From Polaromonas sp. YR568 (lineage in GTDB: Bacteria > Pseudomonadota > Gammaproteobacteria > Burkholderiales > Burkholderiaceae_C): a stretch of 64,000 bases of DNA. This document shows positions 1 to 8,374 of the stretch, piece by piece (the stretch's first letter is position 1; each line of letters starts with the position of its first letter). The notes below the pieces were generated by a model that was given only the letters and a program-made list of their open reading frames with translations, was not told the DNA's origin and ran no database searches. A program made the position numbers and the translations under genes. Where the stretch lies: assembly GCA_945878995.1 (NCBI GenBank), contig CAMCUN010000012.1:1-64000 (forward strand). The letters are read 5' to 3'.

Positions 1-797
1 AGACTGACCCGCACGCCGCAGCGCTTAAAGCGCCGGGTTCCTTCATGGAGCTCGACCTCCAGCTTGATTTTGGAGGCGTGCAGCTGCGCCTGGGTCTGGC
101 GGTCTGTGACCACGCCGGTGGTGTAGGGCACATCGTCGCCCCGGCCAGAAAAAAGCAAAGAGCCGCTCATGGTGTCGGTGGAGAAAAACAAAAAGGACAT
201 GACATGGCCTTTTTCGGCCAGCGTGACCTTGGGGCCGGTGACCGGCTCGGGCACGCCCATGCCCCGGCGCACGCCCCAGGAGTGGTCGCGGCAGGCCCAC
301 CAGCGGTCAATCTCTATGCGCTGGCCCTGGACCTCCAGCCAACCCGTGGCCTGGCCAATTTGGTCAAAGCGCCTGTAGTCTTCCACGGTGCGGCCCTGCA
401 GCCGGGTGTAGTGGGGGTGTTCCTCGTGCGCGGGCTCCACGCACTCCCAGTGAATCTCACCGTGCACGGCATGGTCTCCCGGGGCAATGTGCAGGTCAAA
501 GGCCTTGAGGGGCTCTGTCACGCGCACGCTCAAGGGGCCGCACACGGTGTTGGCGTCGCGGTGCAAGGAGCGCGAGACGCGCAGGTTGTACTGGCGCCCG
601 TCCACGATCACCACGGCGCCGCCGTCCATCACGTTCATGTTGCGGTAGGCGCCCATGGTGAACTGAATGGCCACCCGGCCATCGGGCGAGTAAATGGCAA
701 ACCAAAACCGGTCGAACCAGCGCGGATCGCTGGTCCAGACGTGGTCAAAGGTGGTGGGCAGTTGGTGCCAGAGCGTGTCGTCAAGGGGGGTCAGCAT
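1..797 (-). CDS. DUF7064/DUF7065-like protein, 3' end beyond the window
   Basis: An open frame of 265 codons starts at ATG 797 and runs off the left edge without a stop, so the C-terminus is missing. The product is rich in Trp and acidic residues and contains a conserved-looking core (RWWACRDHSWGVRRG, about residues 174-188) that I associate with the DUF7064/DUF7065 family found in lipid and steroid catabolic clusters. It has no signal peptide. It follows the 159-aa gene by 3 bp, so it is the last visible gene of the long minus-strand operon. The role is unknown; the beta-rich fold of this group resembles AttH/CrtC-type hydratases, but that link is inference. Confidence 0.75.
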   Translation of the reverse strand, partial: MLTPLDDTLWHQLPTTFDHVWTSDPRWFDRFWFAIYSPDGRVAIQFTMGAYRNMNVMDGGAVVIVDGRQYNLRVSRSLHRDANTVCGPLSVRVTEPLKAFDLHIAPGDHAVHGEIHWECVEPAHEEHPHYTRLQGRTVEDYRRFDQIGQATGWLEVQGQRIEIDRWWACRDHSWGVRRGMGVPEPVTGPKVTLAEKGHVMSFLFFSTDTMSGSLLFSGRGDDVPYTTGVVTDRQTQAQLHASKIKLEVELHEGTRRFKRCGVRVS

Positions 798-800
798 GGC

Positions 801-1280
801 TTAATTTTTAACTTGGGAAGATGGACTGGAAGGACTGGCAGGGCTGGGCGCGGTGGCCACGTAGCGCATGGGCATGCGGGAAGCGCGCGCGCTCATGTGC
901 GCCACCACGGCGCGGTGCTGCTCGGGCGTGAGCTGCGCGCTGCACACGGCCTCGGCCATGAGCTCGCGCAGCAGGTGGTTGTGCGCGTCCAGCGCAGCCA
1001 TATCGGCCACATCGGGCTCGGGCGTGGCGAGCGCAAGCGCCACTCGCTCGGCGAGTTCGGCGCTGACCGAGCGGTTCAGCTGCGCCAGCAACTGGCCGGT
1101 GGTCTGGTTGTCCTGGCGCAAAAAGGGCGCCACGCCGGGCAAGGCGTCGGTGAGCATGCGCAGGTTGGCCACCACACCGTCCAGCAGGGTGCGGGCCAGC
1201 GGGTCGTTCACACAAGGGGCCACCACGTCTTCAAGAATGCGGCAAGTGCCCTGGAGTTGCTCTTCCACGCTGGGCCTCAT
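801..1280 (-). CDS. conserved hypothetical protein of the catabolic operon
   Basis: This encodes a soluble, mostly helical protein of 159 aa. The start is ATG 1280, which overlaps the stop of the upstream phosphotransferase gene as ATGA, indicating translational coupling; a longer in-frame version would overlap that gene deeply and is unlikely. No catalytic motif is recognised. The protein has Leu/Ala-rich helices and a Pro/Ser-rich tail. Small helical proteins of this kind often accompany APH-like kinases and DUF7065 proteins in catabolic clusters, which fits the two neighbours, but I cannot assign a function. Confidence 0.7.
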   Translation of the reverse strand: MRPSVEEQLQGTCRILEDVVAPCVNDPLARTLLDGVVANLRMLTDALPGVAPFLRQDNQTTGQLLAQLNRSVSAELAERVALALATPEPDVADMAALDAHNHLLRELMAEAVCSAQLTPEQHRAVVAHMSARASRMPMRYVATAPSPASPSSPSSQVKN

Positions 1281-2344
1281 GAGGCAGCCTCCATCATTTG
1301 GAACATGGGGCGGTACAACCAGGTAGGCGTTTGGAACACGCGGTGGTAGCGGCCCGCCACAAACTCGGCCACCGCCGTGAGCTGGATGATGGACAGCTTC
1401 CAGCATGAAAACACGTTCCACCACAGCAGGTCGGCTTCTGCCACCTGCCGGCCTGTGCGCTCGCGGTAGGCTTGCACAATCTCGCGCCGCTCCCAGTGGC
1501 CAGGGATTTGGTGCTCGCGCTTGCGCACCGGGTTGGTGACCCAGCCCAGGTCTTCCAGCGGGTCGCCCAGTTGCGCGGTTTCCCAGTCGAGTTTGGCGGT
1601 GATGCGGCCCTGGTCGATCAGCGCATTGCCCGGCTTGAAGTCGCCGTGCACCAAGACCAAGGCCTCGGCCTGGGGCGCACGGCGGCGCAGCCAGCTCAGC
1701 ACGTAGTCCAGCTCGGGGTGGGGCTCGAGTTGAGCCTTGCGGTACTCGCCCTCCCAGTGCGCCAGGTCGCGCAAAGAAGGCGCGCCTTCGGGCACGCCCA
1801 AGCGCTCACCCAGGCCCAGGGCGCGCCAGTCCACCGCGTGGATGGTGGCCATCAAGGCCAAAAAGTCCTGCGCCAAGGACAAGCGCGCGTCCAGCGGGCC
1901 GGGGCCATTGAGGGCCATGTAGTCGCACACGCCTGGCATGCGCTCCATGACCACCGAGGGCGCGCCCAGGCGCTGGCCTTGTTCGTCCATCCAGAAAATT
2001 TTCGGGGCAGGCACGGCCGTGAGTTCCAGCGCCTTGAGCACCGCGCACTCGCGTGCGCGGTCGGTGTGCAGCAAGGTGCCTGCCGCGTCGCGCATGAGCA
2101 TGAGGCGGTGGTGGTGCGCGCCTTGCGCGTCGGTCCAGGTGGCGTCAAACGACCAGTTCTCGCGCGACAAACCACCGGCGCTTCTGAGCAGCCCGTCCAA
2201 GGCGATGCCCTGCGCCGAAGGGTGGGCGTCCAAGATGAGCTGGCGCAAACCGGCCAGCACCTGAACCGCAGGGTCCACGGCGTCCATGGCGGCACTGCCT
2301 GCGGCGCGGGCAGGGGCGGGGTCAGAGGAGCTGCGGTCGGACAT
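1277..2344 (-). CDS. phosphotransferase family protein (APH/ACAD10-11-like kinase fold)
   Basis: This 355-aa aminoglycoside-phosphotransferase-fold protein is of the type found with acyl-CoA dehydrogenases. The catalytic loop LVHGDFKPGNALID (about residues 230-243) supplies the HGDxxxxN motif, and AKLDWETAQLGDP supplies the metal-binding Asp. Related ACAD10/11 kinase domains phosphorylate 4-hydroxyacyl-CoAs to allow beta-oxidation of hydroxy acids, which would suit lactone-derived hydroxyacyl-CoA here; that role is inferred. It heads a three-gene unit (with the 159-aa and DUF7065-like genes) behind a 73-bp AT-rich gap that carries an island-type operator motif. Confidence 0.88.
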   Translation of the reverse strand: MSDRSSSDPAPARAAGSAAMDAVDPAVQVLAGLRQLILDAHPSAQGIALDGLLRSAGGLSRENWSFDATWTDAQGAHHHRLMLMRDAAGTLLHTDRARECAVLKALELTAVPAPKIFWMDEQGQRLGAPSVVMERMPGVCDYMALNGPGPLDARLSLAQDFLALMATIHAVDWRALGLGERLGVPEGAPSLRDLAHWEGEYRKAQLEPHPELDYVLSWLRRRAPQAEALVLVHGDFKPGNALIDQGRITAKLDWETAQLGDPLEDLGWVTNPVRKREHQIPGHWERREIVQAYRERTGRQVAEADLLWWNVFSCWKLSIIQLTAVAEFVAGRYHRVFQTPTWLYRPMFQMMEAAS

Positions 2345-2395
2345 GGGGGTGGGCTGTTGGCCGTGGAGGGTGCAGCTGCGAAATGAATATTACAC

Positions 2396-2425
2396 CAATT
2401 CGAATTGCATTTCGTATTTATGAAT
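2396..2425. promoter_or_regulatory. putative operator/promoter of the phosphotransferase unit
   Basis: The gap 2345-2417 is far more AT-rich than its surroundings and contains a perfect 12-bp palindrome, CAATTCGAATTG (2396-2407), followed by ATTTCGTATTTAT. The same TTCGAA core recurs in the other promoter gaps of the island. It suggests an internal regulated promoter for the three distal genes. Binding by the IclR protein encoded at 9833 is inferred. Confidence 0.5.
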
Positions 2426-2858
2426 TATTTGGGGTGGTTTCAAATGAAAAAACCAGCTCCGGCAAGTTGCCAGCAAGCTCAAATCGCCCGCGCACTGGCA
2501 GCCCTATGGCCAGCGGGCCGCCGCGCCAGCGGCCCAAGGCGCGCACGCCCTCTTGCAGGTCCACCGTGACCAGCACATAGGGCACATCGGCAGCAAAGCC
2601 CGGGTGGAACACATGGTGGCACACCGTCCAGCTGTGAATGTGGCCCAGCCCGCTGGCCGGAGTCCAGTGCGCCTCTGAGCTGTGGCACTGGGCACACAAC
2701 AAGCGCGGGTAATGGCGAATGGTGGCGCAGGCGCTGCATTGCTGCAGCACCAACTGGCCGCGCTGGGCCGCGTCCCAGTAGGGCTGGGTCAGCGCGCTGG
2801 GCACGGGCACAGGTTTGGCCGGCATGGGGCTTGGCAGGTCGGTGGAGGTATGGACCAT
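2418..2858 (-). CDS. Zn-ribbon domain OB-fold protein (DUF35/ChsH2-like)
   Basis: This 146-aa protein has an N-terminal four-cysteine zinc ribbon (C41, C44, C55, C58; spacing CxxC-x10-CxxC) followed by an OB-fold. Proteins of this family are obligate partners of thiolase-like enzymes: ChsH2's DUF35 domain with Ltp2 in steroid side-chain cleavage, and the archaeal acetoacetyl-CoA thiolase/HMG-CoA synthase complex. Here the thiolase-like gene is immediately upstream with only a 1-bp gap (2859), so the two products probably form one complex. The last gene before the internal AT-rich promoter. Confidence 0.9.
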   Translation of the reverse strand: MVHTSTDLPSPMPAKPVPVPSALTQPYWDAAQRGQLVLQQCSACATIRHYPRLLCAQCHSSEAHWTPASGLGHIHSWTVCHHVFHPGFAADVPYVLVTVDLQEGVRALGRWRGGPLAIGLPVRGRFELAGNLPELVFSFETTPNNS

Positions 2859-2859
2859 G

Positions 2860-4017
2860 TCAGCCCCTTCGCAAAATGGCCACGGCGCCGTCGCCCATGT
2901 CGCCGTAACCGGTCACCAGGCCGAGCTCGGCGCCCGGCACCTGGGCCAGCCCGGCCTGGCCACGCAGCTGCCGGGTCAGCTCCACCACATGGTTCAAGCC
3001 CCACACATGGGCTTGCGAGAGCAGGCCACCGTGGGTGTTGGTGGGCAGCGCGCCGCCCGGGCGCAGGCGGCCGTCGGCAATAAAGGGGCCGCCCTCGCCT
3101 TTGGCGCAAAAACCCAAGTCTTCAAGCTGGCGGATGACAGCGTAGGTGAAGCAGTCGTAAATTTCGAGCAGGTCCATGTCTTGGGGCGTGACGCCGGCCA
3201 TCTGAAAGGCTCGCGGCGCGCACTTGGCCAGGCCCAGGCTGGTCATGTCGGGGCGCTGGGTGATGGCGCCGGGTGAGTCGGGGTGGCCCTCGGCCACGCC
3301 CGAGATGTAGACCCGACGCTGGCGCAAATCGGCCGCCTGGTCGGCAGCCGAGACCACGATGGCCGCGCCACCGTCGCTCTCTAAACTGCAGTCCAGCAGA
3401 CGGAAAGGGTCGGCGATCATGCGCGAGCGGTGGTGGTCCTCCAGCGTGATGGGCTTTTTCATGAGGGCGTTGCTGTTGCGCAGCGCGTGCTCGCGGCAGG
3501 CAATGGCCACCTCTGCAAAGTGCGCCTCGGTGGTGCCGTAGAGCTCCATGTGCCGGCGCGCCATGGGGGCGTAAAGCTGGGCCGGTGCAATGGCCCCAAA
3601 GGGATATTCAAACTCGGTGACAAAGTGAAAGGCCGGCATGGTGTGGATGCGGGCACCCGCGCGGGTCAGCGCGGCGGCCGTGACGTTGCGCCCAAAGGTG
3701 ATCAGCACATGGCTGCACACCCCCGCGGCCACGGCGGCGGCGGCGCTTTGTAAAGCCATCACCGGACTGGCACCGCCGTGGGGCACCAGGGTGGAGAACT
3801 TCAGGTCCGGAATGCCAAAGTTGTCAATGAAGTCATCGGCCGTGCCGCTGACGATGCCTATCGGAATCACGCCGTCGATTTGCGCCGGCTTGAGCCCGGC
3901 ATCGGCAATGGCCGCGAGCGAGGCTTGCAGCTGCAGCTCAAAAGCGCTGCTGGTGGAGCCGCGCATGTAGACCGTCTCGCCTATGCCGGTGACACAGGCT
4001 TTGTCCTTGAGGGTCAT
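2860..4017 (-). CDS. thiolase-family protein, lipid-transfer/retro-aldolase type
   Basis: This 385-aa thiolase-fold protein belongs to the SCP-x/Ltp group. At the usual nucleophile position the sequence reads HGGASPVMALQSA (about residues 79-91) with no cysteine, while the C-terminal region keeps the family pattern IYDCFTYAV and NTHGGLLSQAH. Loss of the N-terminal Cys is what one expects for Ltp2-like enzymes, which do retro-aldol cleavage rather than Claisen thiolysis. The adjacent DUF35 gene supports such a complex. A conventional acetyl-transfer role is therefore less likely. Confidence 0.88.
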   Translation of the reverse strand: MTLKDKACVTGIGETVYMRGSTSSAFELQLQASLAAIADAGLKPAQIDGVIPIGIVSGTADDFIDNFGIPDLKFSTLVPHGGASPVMALQSAAAAVAAGVCSHVLITFGRNVTAAALTRAGARIHTMPAFHFVTEFEYPFGAIAPAQLYAPMARRHMELYGTTEAHFAEVAIACREHALRNSNALMKKPITLEDHHRSRMIADPFRLLDCSLESDGGAAIVVSAADQAADLRQRRVYISGVAEGHPDSPGAITQRPDMTSLGLAKCAPRAFQMAGVTPQDMDLLEIYDCFTYAVIRQLEDLGFCAKGEGGPFIADGRLRPGGALPTNTHGGLLSQAHVWGLNHVVELTRQLRGQAGLAQVPGAELGLVTGYGDMGDGAVAILRRG

Positions 4018-4047
4018 GGTGTGCTTTGCAAGTAAGTAGATGGCCGC

Positions 4048-5211
4048 TCAGCTGGGCTTGCGCGCCACTTTGGGCAGGATGGCGTTGGCCACGATTTGCT
4101 TCATTACCTCGGCCGTGCCGCCACCTATGCGGCACATGCGGGCATCGGCAAAGGCGCGGGCAATCGGGTACTCCCACATGTAGCCCCAACCGCCAAAAAA
4201 CTGCAGGCATTGGTCCATGACCTTGAACTGCAAATCGGTGGTGACGAGCTTGCAGGCGGCGGCATCGACCGCATCGAGCAAGCCCTGCACATGCAAGGCC
4301 ATGCAGCGGTCCACAAAAGTCCGTTGGGCCAGCACCTGGGCGTGCAAGTCGGCCAGCGTGAAGCGGGTGTTTTGAAAATCCGACAGGTTTTGGCCGAACA
4401 TTTTGCGGTCGGCCACGTAGCTCCGAGTCCACTCCAGCGCCGCTTCGCTGGCGCTGACAGCGCGTATGGCCTGAATCAAGCGCTCTTGGGCCAGTTGGGT
4501 CATCAGCACTGCAAAACCGCCGCCTTCGGTGCCCAGAAGGTTGGACGCGGGCACGCGCAAGTCGGTGAAAAAAAGCTCGGCCGTGTCTTGCGCCTTGCAG
4601 CCAATTTTTTCAAGGTGGCGGCCACGGGTAAAGCCCGGGCGGTCGGTCTCGACCAGCAGCAAGCTCACACCGCGTGCCTTTTCTTGCGGGTCGGTTTTGC
4701 AGGCCAAGAGCAGCAGGTCGGCGCTGTGGCCATTGGTGATGAACACCTTTTGCCCGTTGACCACGTAGTCGTCACCATCGCGAATGGCCTGGGTGCGAAT
4801 GGACTGCACATCGCTGCCGCCCGAAGGCTCGGACATGCCCAGGGCCACCACCACCTCGCCGGTGGCCATGCGGGGCAGCCACTTGCGTTTTTGCGCTTCG
4901 GTTCCGAAGTCCACCAAGTAAGGCGCGACGATGTCGGAATGCAGGTAAAAAGTGGGCCCGGTGGCGCCGGCGCGCGCCATTTCTTCAATCAAGATGGCGC
5001 TGTGCAAAAAATCACCGCCCATGCCGCCATAGGCCTCGGGGGCGTTGCACAACAAGAGCCCCAGCTCGCCCGCTTTGCGCCAGAGCGAGCGCGGCACCTG
5101 CCCGTCGCGCTCCCACTGGGCGTGGTGGGGGGTGACTTCGGCCTCTATAAAGCGGCGAACGGTGTCGCGAAAACCTTCATGCTCGGCGCTAAACAAAGTG
5201 CGTGGAATCAT
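4048..5211 (-). CDS. acyl-CoA dehydrogenase
   Basis: This 387-aa FAD-dependent acyl-CoA dehydrogenase has the family signature ALGMSEPSGGSDV (about residues 123-135) and the C-terminal GGWGYMWEYPIAR element. At the position of the MCAD-type catalytic Glu the sequence has IGGGTAEVM, with Gly instead of Glu; E260 in the LEWTRSYV helix aligns with the alternative catalytic base of long-chain/isovaleryl enzymes. This suggests a branched or bulky acyl-CoA substrate (inference). It sits between the cyclase and thiolase genes in one operon and would introduce the 2,3-double bond. Confidence 0.93.
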   Translation of the reverse strand: MIPRTLFSAEHEGFRDTVRRFIEAEVTPHHAQWERDGQVPRSLWRKAGELGLLLCNAPEAYGGMGGDFLHSAILIEEMARAGATGPTFYLHSDIVAPYLVDFGTEAQKRKWLPRMATGEVVVALGMSEPSGGSDVQSIRTQAIRDGDDYVVNGQKVFITNGHSADLLLLACKTDPQEKARGVSLLLVETDRPGFTRGRHLEKIGCKAQDTAELFFTDLRVPASNLLGTEGGGFAVLMTQLAQERLIQAIRAVSASEAALEWTRSYVADRKMFGQNLSDFQNTRFTLADLHAQVLAQRTFVDRCMALHVQGLLDAVDAAACKLVTTDLQFKVMDQCLQFFGGWGYMWEYPIARAFADARMCRIGGGTAEVMKQIVANAILPKVARKPS

Positions 5212-5230
5212 GGGGGCGGCTGGGCTTGAA

Positions 5231-6127
5231 TTACAAAATGGCCAGCGGTGTCATGGGGCTGGCGGTGGCGCCCACAATGGGCAGGGCGGCGGCCACGAAT
5301 AAAAACTCGCGCCGGCCGGTGCGCACCAGCGGCTCGAGTTGCATGCCCTCCAGCAGGGGAATGCCAAAGTCACGAATCACGCACTGGTGCACGGGAAACA
5401 CCGTCCCCTCGGCAAAGGGCAGCACCTCAATGGCGAAATTGTCGGCGCCAATGATGGCCACCTCTTGCTGGGCCAGCCACAGGCCGGCTTCATGGTCTAT
5501 GCCGGGCTCGGCGTTGAAGTCGACCACGGCCCGGCCTTGTTGCGCGGCCAGCCAGCCGGTGTGGATCAGCACCACGTCACCGGGCTCGATGTGCAGGCCG
5601 TCCTGGGCGAGGCACGCTTGAATGTCTTGGCGCGAGACCACCTCGCCGTCGTGCAGGGTTCGCCCGCGCAGCGCCACCACATCGATCAGCAGCCCGCGCG
5701 TGACGGCAGGCGGCATTTTGTCGACGCCCAAGCGCGTGGCGCCTGTGGTGCTGCGCATCGTTTCTTCACGGTAGTTGTTGAACATGCGGCCGTCGCCGCA
5801 CCAGGTGTGGCACAGCGCGTCAATGTGGGTGCCTATGTGCAGCGGCATGACCACCGTGTCTTCTGCAAACGAAAAGCCGCCTGGGCGCTTGGCGCCTGCG
5901 GCGTAGTCGCCGCCGTCGCGGCCCATGAAGTGCTGCAGGCCAGACCGGTGGGCGGGCACCGGGGTGCGTTTGGACAGCGGCTGCGCCAAGGCCACCACCT
6001 GGCCCGTGCGCACCAAGCTGGCCGCGCGCCGCACCTGCGCGGGGCCAATCAAGTTCAGGGCGCCGGCTTCGTCCTCTGGGCCCCAGCGGCCCCAGGCGTG
6101 GGGCAGTGTGTCGTTGCGGTCTTGCAT
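5231..6127 (-). CDS. cyclase family protein (metal-dependent, kynurenine-formamidase-like)
   Basis: This 298-aa protein carries the hallmark metal-binding motif HxGTHxDxxxH, seen as HIGTHIDALCH at residues 97-107. The family includes arylformamidases, isatin hydrolase and polyketide cyclases; most bacterial members hydrolyse amide or lactone bonds or open rings using Mn or Zn. In this operon a ring-opening or lactone-hydrolysing role downstream of the monooxygenases is plausible, but the substrate cannot be read from sequence. It lies 19 bp upstream of the acyl-CoA dehydrogenase gene in the same transcription unit. Confidence 0.87.
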   Translation of the reverse strand: MQDRNDTLPHAWGRWGPEDEAGALNLIGPAQVRRAASLVRTGQVVALAQPLSKRTPVPAHRSGLQHFMGRDGGDYAAGAKRPGGFSFAEDTVVMPLHIGTHIDALCHTWCGDGRMFNNYREETMRSTTGATRLGVDKMPPAVTRGLLIDVVALRGRTLHDGEVVSRQDIQACLAQDGLHIEPGDVVLIHTGWLAAQQGRAVVDFNAEPGIDHEAGLWLAQQEVAIIGADNFAIEVLPFAEGTVFPVHQCVIRDFGIPLLEGMQLEPLVRTGRREFLFVAAALPIVGATASPMTPLAIL

Positions 6128-6151
6128 GGGGGTTTTCCTATCGCTTGAATG

Positions 6152-7756
6152 TCAGGGCAGCAAAGTGTGCAACATCATTTTCTGCAACTTGCCGGTGGTG
6201 GTCAGCGGCAAGCGGTCCGTGGTGGTGAAGTGGTAGACCAAAGGTACTTTGTAAGCGGACAACTCGGTCTGGCAGTGGCGCTTGAGTTCCTCGGGCGTCA
6301 GTTGCACGCCGGCTTCAAGAATGACGATGGCGGCCAGGGCTTCGTCCAGCACCGGGTGAGGCACGCCGATGACGTAGGCGCTGCGCACGCCGGCGTAGCG
6401 CATCAGCGACTCTTCCACCTCCACCGGGGCAATGTTGATGCCGCCGCTTTTGACCATTTCTTTGAGCCTGCCCCGGTAGTAGAGGCGCCCTTGCGCATCC
6501 TGCCAGCCCAAGTCGCCGGAATGGAAAAACCCATGGTCATCAAAGGATTCGGCGGTTTTTTCAGGCTCGCGGTGGTAAGCCAAAAACAGGGGGCCTTTGA
6601 TGCGGATCTCGCCCACCTCACCGGCTGGCAGCACTTGGCCGGTTTCGATGTGGCAGATGCGCACCGTGACGTCGGGCAGCGGCGCGCCCACCGACTGCAG
6701 CCGCACCTCCAGCGGCTCGCCTGCGTCAATCACGGCGCAGTTGCCATAGGTTTCGCTCAGGCCGTAGACATTGCAAATCTCGTGGGCGCCCAAGTCAATG
6801 GCCACTTGAATTTGCTCGGGCGTGCCTATGATGGCGCCGCTGCGCAAGCTGCTCAGGTCGCGGCCAGGGCGGTCCGGGTGCTCTTGCAGGGCTTGCACGA
6901 TGTTGGGCGTGGCGTAGATGATGCTGCAGCGCTCGGCCTCGATCAGGCGCAGCCCCTCTTGCGCGTCAAAGTGCTCCTGCAACACCACGCAGCCCCCATG
7001 GGTGAGCAAATTGGGCAGGGCATTGACGCAGCCGTAACTCCAAAACAGCGACACCGCCAACCACAGGCGGTCTTCAGGGCCCACATGCTGGCGCTCACCA
7101 ATGTGAAAGCCGTTGCGTATCCAGTGGCCGTGCTGCAGCAAGATGCCCTTGGGCGCTGCGGTGGACCCCGAGGTGTACAGCAGCATGGCCACGTCGTCGG
7201 GACTTGCCACCAGGCCAGCGGCCTCCAGCACGGCCGCGGCTGTGGCCTGGCCTTGGGCCAACATGGCGTCCCAACCCAGCTCTGCAGCGGCCGCATTGAG
7301 CGGCGGGGGCTGCTGCGCATCTGCACTGACCCACACCGTGCGCCGCAAATCGGGCAGCTCGCCGGCGGCCTGCATGGCTGACACCTGGCTGTGCCAGGGC
7401 GTGCGCTTGAAGCGGTCCACGCACACCAGCACACTGATTTGGGCGTGGGTGAGGGCATACACAAACTCGCGCGGCGTGGCCCAGGTGTTCAGACCCACCG
7501 ACACCGCGCCCAGCTGCTGCAGGGCTAAAAAGCTCAACACCCACTCCTGGCGGTTGCCCATCAAAATGCCCACATGGTCGCCCCTGCGCACACCCAGCGC
7601 GTGCAAACCAGCGGCAGTGCGCATGACCTCGTGGCGCAGCTCGCTGTAGCTGAGCCGGTGCGGCCCAGCCACCAGGGCGGGACGCTCGCCAAAGCGCTGG
7701 ACCTGCTCCGAAAGCAAAGTGGGGATGGTCTGGCTGGTGGGCGGCTGAAAGCTCAT
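6152..7756 (-). CDS. AMP-dependent acyl-CoA synthetase/ligase (benzoate-CoA-ligase-like)
   Basis: This 534-aa adenylate-forming enzyme would activate a carboxylic acid with ATP and CoA. The P-loop-like A3 motif LLYTSGSTAAPKGI (near residue 195), the NVYGLSETYG segment, and the C-terminal YRGRLKEMVKSGGINIAPVEVE hinge are all present; the catalytic Lys near the C-terminus lies in LTTTGKLQK. The start is ATG 7756 (protein begins MSFQPPT); a longer frame to 7900 would invade the flavin reductase gene. The position between flavin reductase and cyclase genes suggests that it activates the acid released after ring oxidation. Confidence 0.92.
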   Translation of the reverse strand: MSFQPPTSQTIPTLLSEQVQRFGERPALVAGPHRLSYSELRHEVMRTAAGLHALGVRRGDHVGILMGNRQEWVLSFLALQQLGAVSVGLNTWATPREFVYALTHAQISVLVCVDRFKRTPWHSQVSAMQAAGELPDLRRTVWVSADAQQPPPLNAAAAELGWDAMLAQGQATAAAVLEAAGLVASPDDVAMLLYTSGSTAAPKGILLQHGHWIRNGFHIGERQHVGPEDRLWLAVSLFWSYGCVNALPNLLTHGGCVVLQEHFDAQEGLRLIEAERCSIIYATPNIVQALQEHPDRPGRDLSSLRSGAIIGTPEQIQVAIDLGAHEICNVYGLSETYGNCAVIDAGEPLEVRLQSVGAPLPDVTVRICHIETGQVLPAGEVGEIRIKGPLFLAYHREPEKTAESFDDHGFFHSGDLGWQDAQGRLYYRGRLKEMVKSGGINIAPVEVEESLMRYAGVRSAYVIGVPHPVLDEALAAIVILEAGVQLTPEELKRHCQTELSAYKVPLVYHFTTTDRLPLTTTGKLQKMMLHTLLP

Positions 7757-7793
7757 GGGCGGGTGTCCGGTGTCTCGGGTGTCAAAGTGGCGT

Positions 7794-8348
7794 TCAGCCC
7801 AAGCCAGCCCAGACCGCTTGGCGGTCGACATCGGCCGTGGGAGAGTACATGGGCAAAGCGGTGCAGTATTGTCCGGCGCTGAACACCAGGGGCTCGCCAT
7901 CGCGAAAGCTCAGGCGCAAGACCCGGCCCACAAAAAGCACATGGTCGCCGCCATCATGGGTGCGCTCGGTGGCGCATTCAAAGCTCGCCAAGGTACCGGC
8001 CAGCATGGGGCAGCCGCCCAGGCCCATGCTCACTTCCAGACCTTGGAACTTGTCTGCGCTGGGCACGGCAAAGCGGTGGGACAGCGCCGACTGGTCGGCC
8101 GCCAAGACCTGAATGGCGAAATGGCTGGCGGCCATGAAGCCGGGCAAGGACGATGACTTGCGCCCCAAGCTCCAAAGCACCAGGGGCGGGTCCAGCGACA
8201 GCGCTGAAAACGAGTTGGCCGTGAGACCTTCGCGTTTGCCGTGGGCCGTGGTGGTGACCACGGTCACACCGGTGGGAAAACGCCCCAGCGCGGTGCGCAG
8301 TTGGCGGCTGTCCAGGGTGCCGTCCAGGCTGACTTCGGCAGTGGGCAT
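7794..8348 (-). CDS. flavin reductase family protein (reductase partner of the adjacent monooxygenase)
   Basis: This 184-aa flavin:NAD(P)H reductase of the HpaC/DIM6 type has the FMN-binding core GVTVVTTTAHGKREGLTANSF and SLDPPLVLWSL. It would supply reduced flavin to the luciferase-like monooxygenase encoded directly upstream (gap of 26 bp), giving a two-component oxygenase. I chose ATG 8348; a TTG two codons upstream (8354) is an alternative. A paralogue with the same motifs is at 59300-59818 in this window. Confidence 0.92.
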   Translation of the reverse strand: MPTAEVSLDGTLDSRQLRTALGRFPTGVTVVTTTAHGKREGLTANSFSALSLDPPLVLWSLGRKSSSLPGFMAASHFAIQVLAADQSALSHRFAVPSADKFQGLEVSMGLGGCPMLAGTLASFECATERTHDGGDHVLFVGRVLRLSFRDGEPLVFSAGQYCTALPMYSPTADVDRQAVWAGLG

Positions 8349-8374
8349 GAACAAAGAAGCCGGGCTGCGCCTGC

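Noticed and set aside
45-1349. Plus-strand open frame of 434 codons
   Set aside because: It is antisense to three well-supported minus-strand genes and is rich in His, Gly, Ala and Arg as expected of GC-rich shadow translation; no domain.
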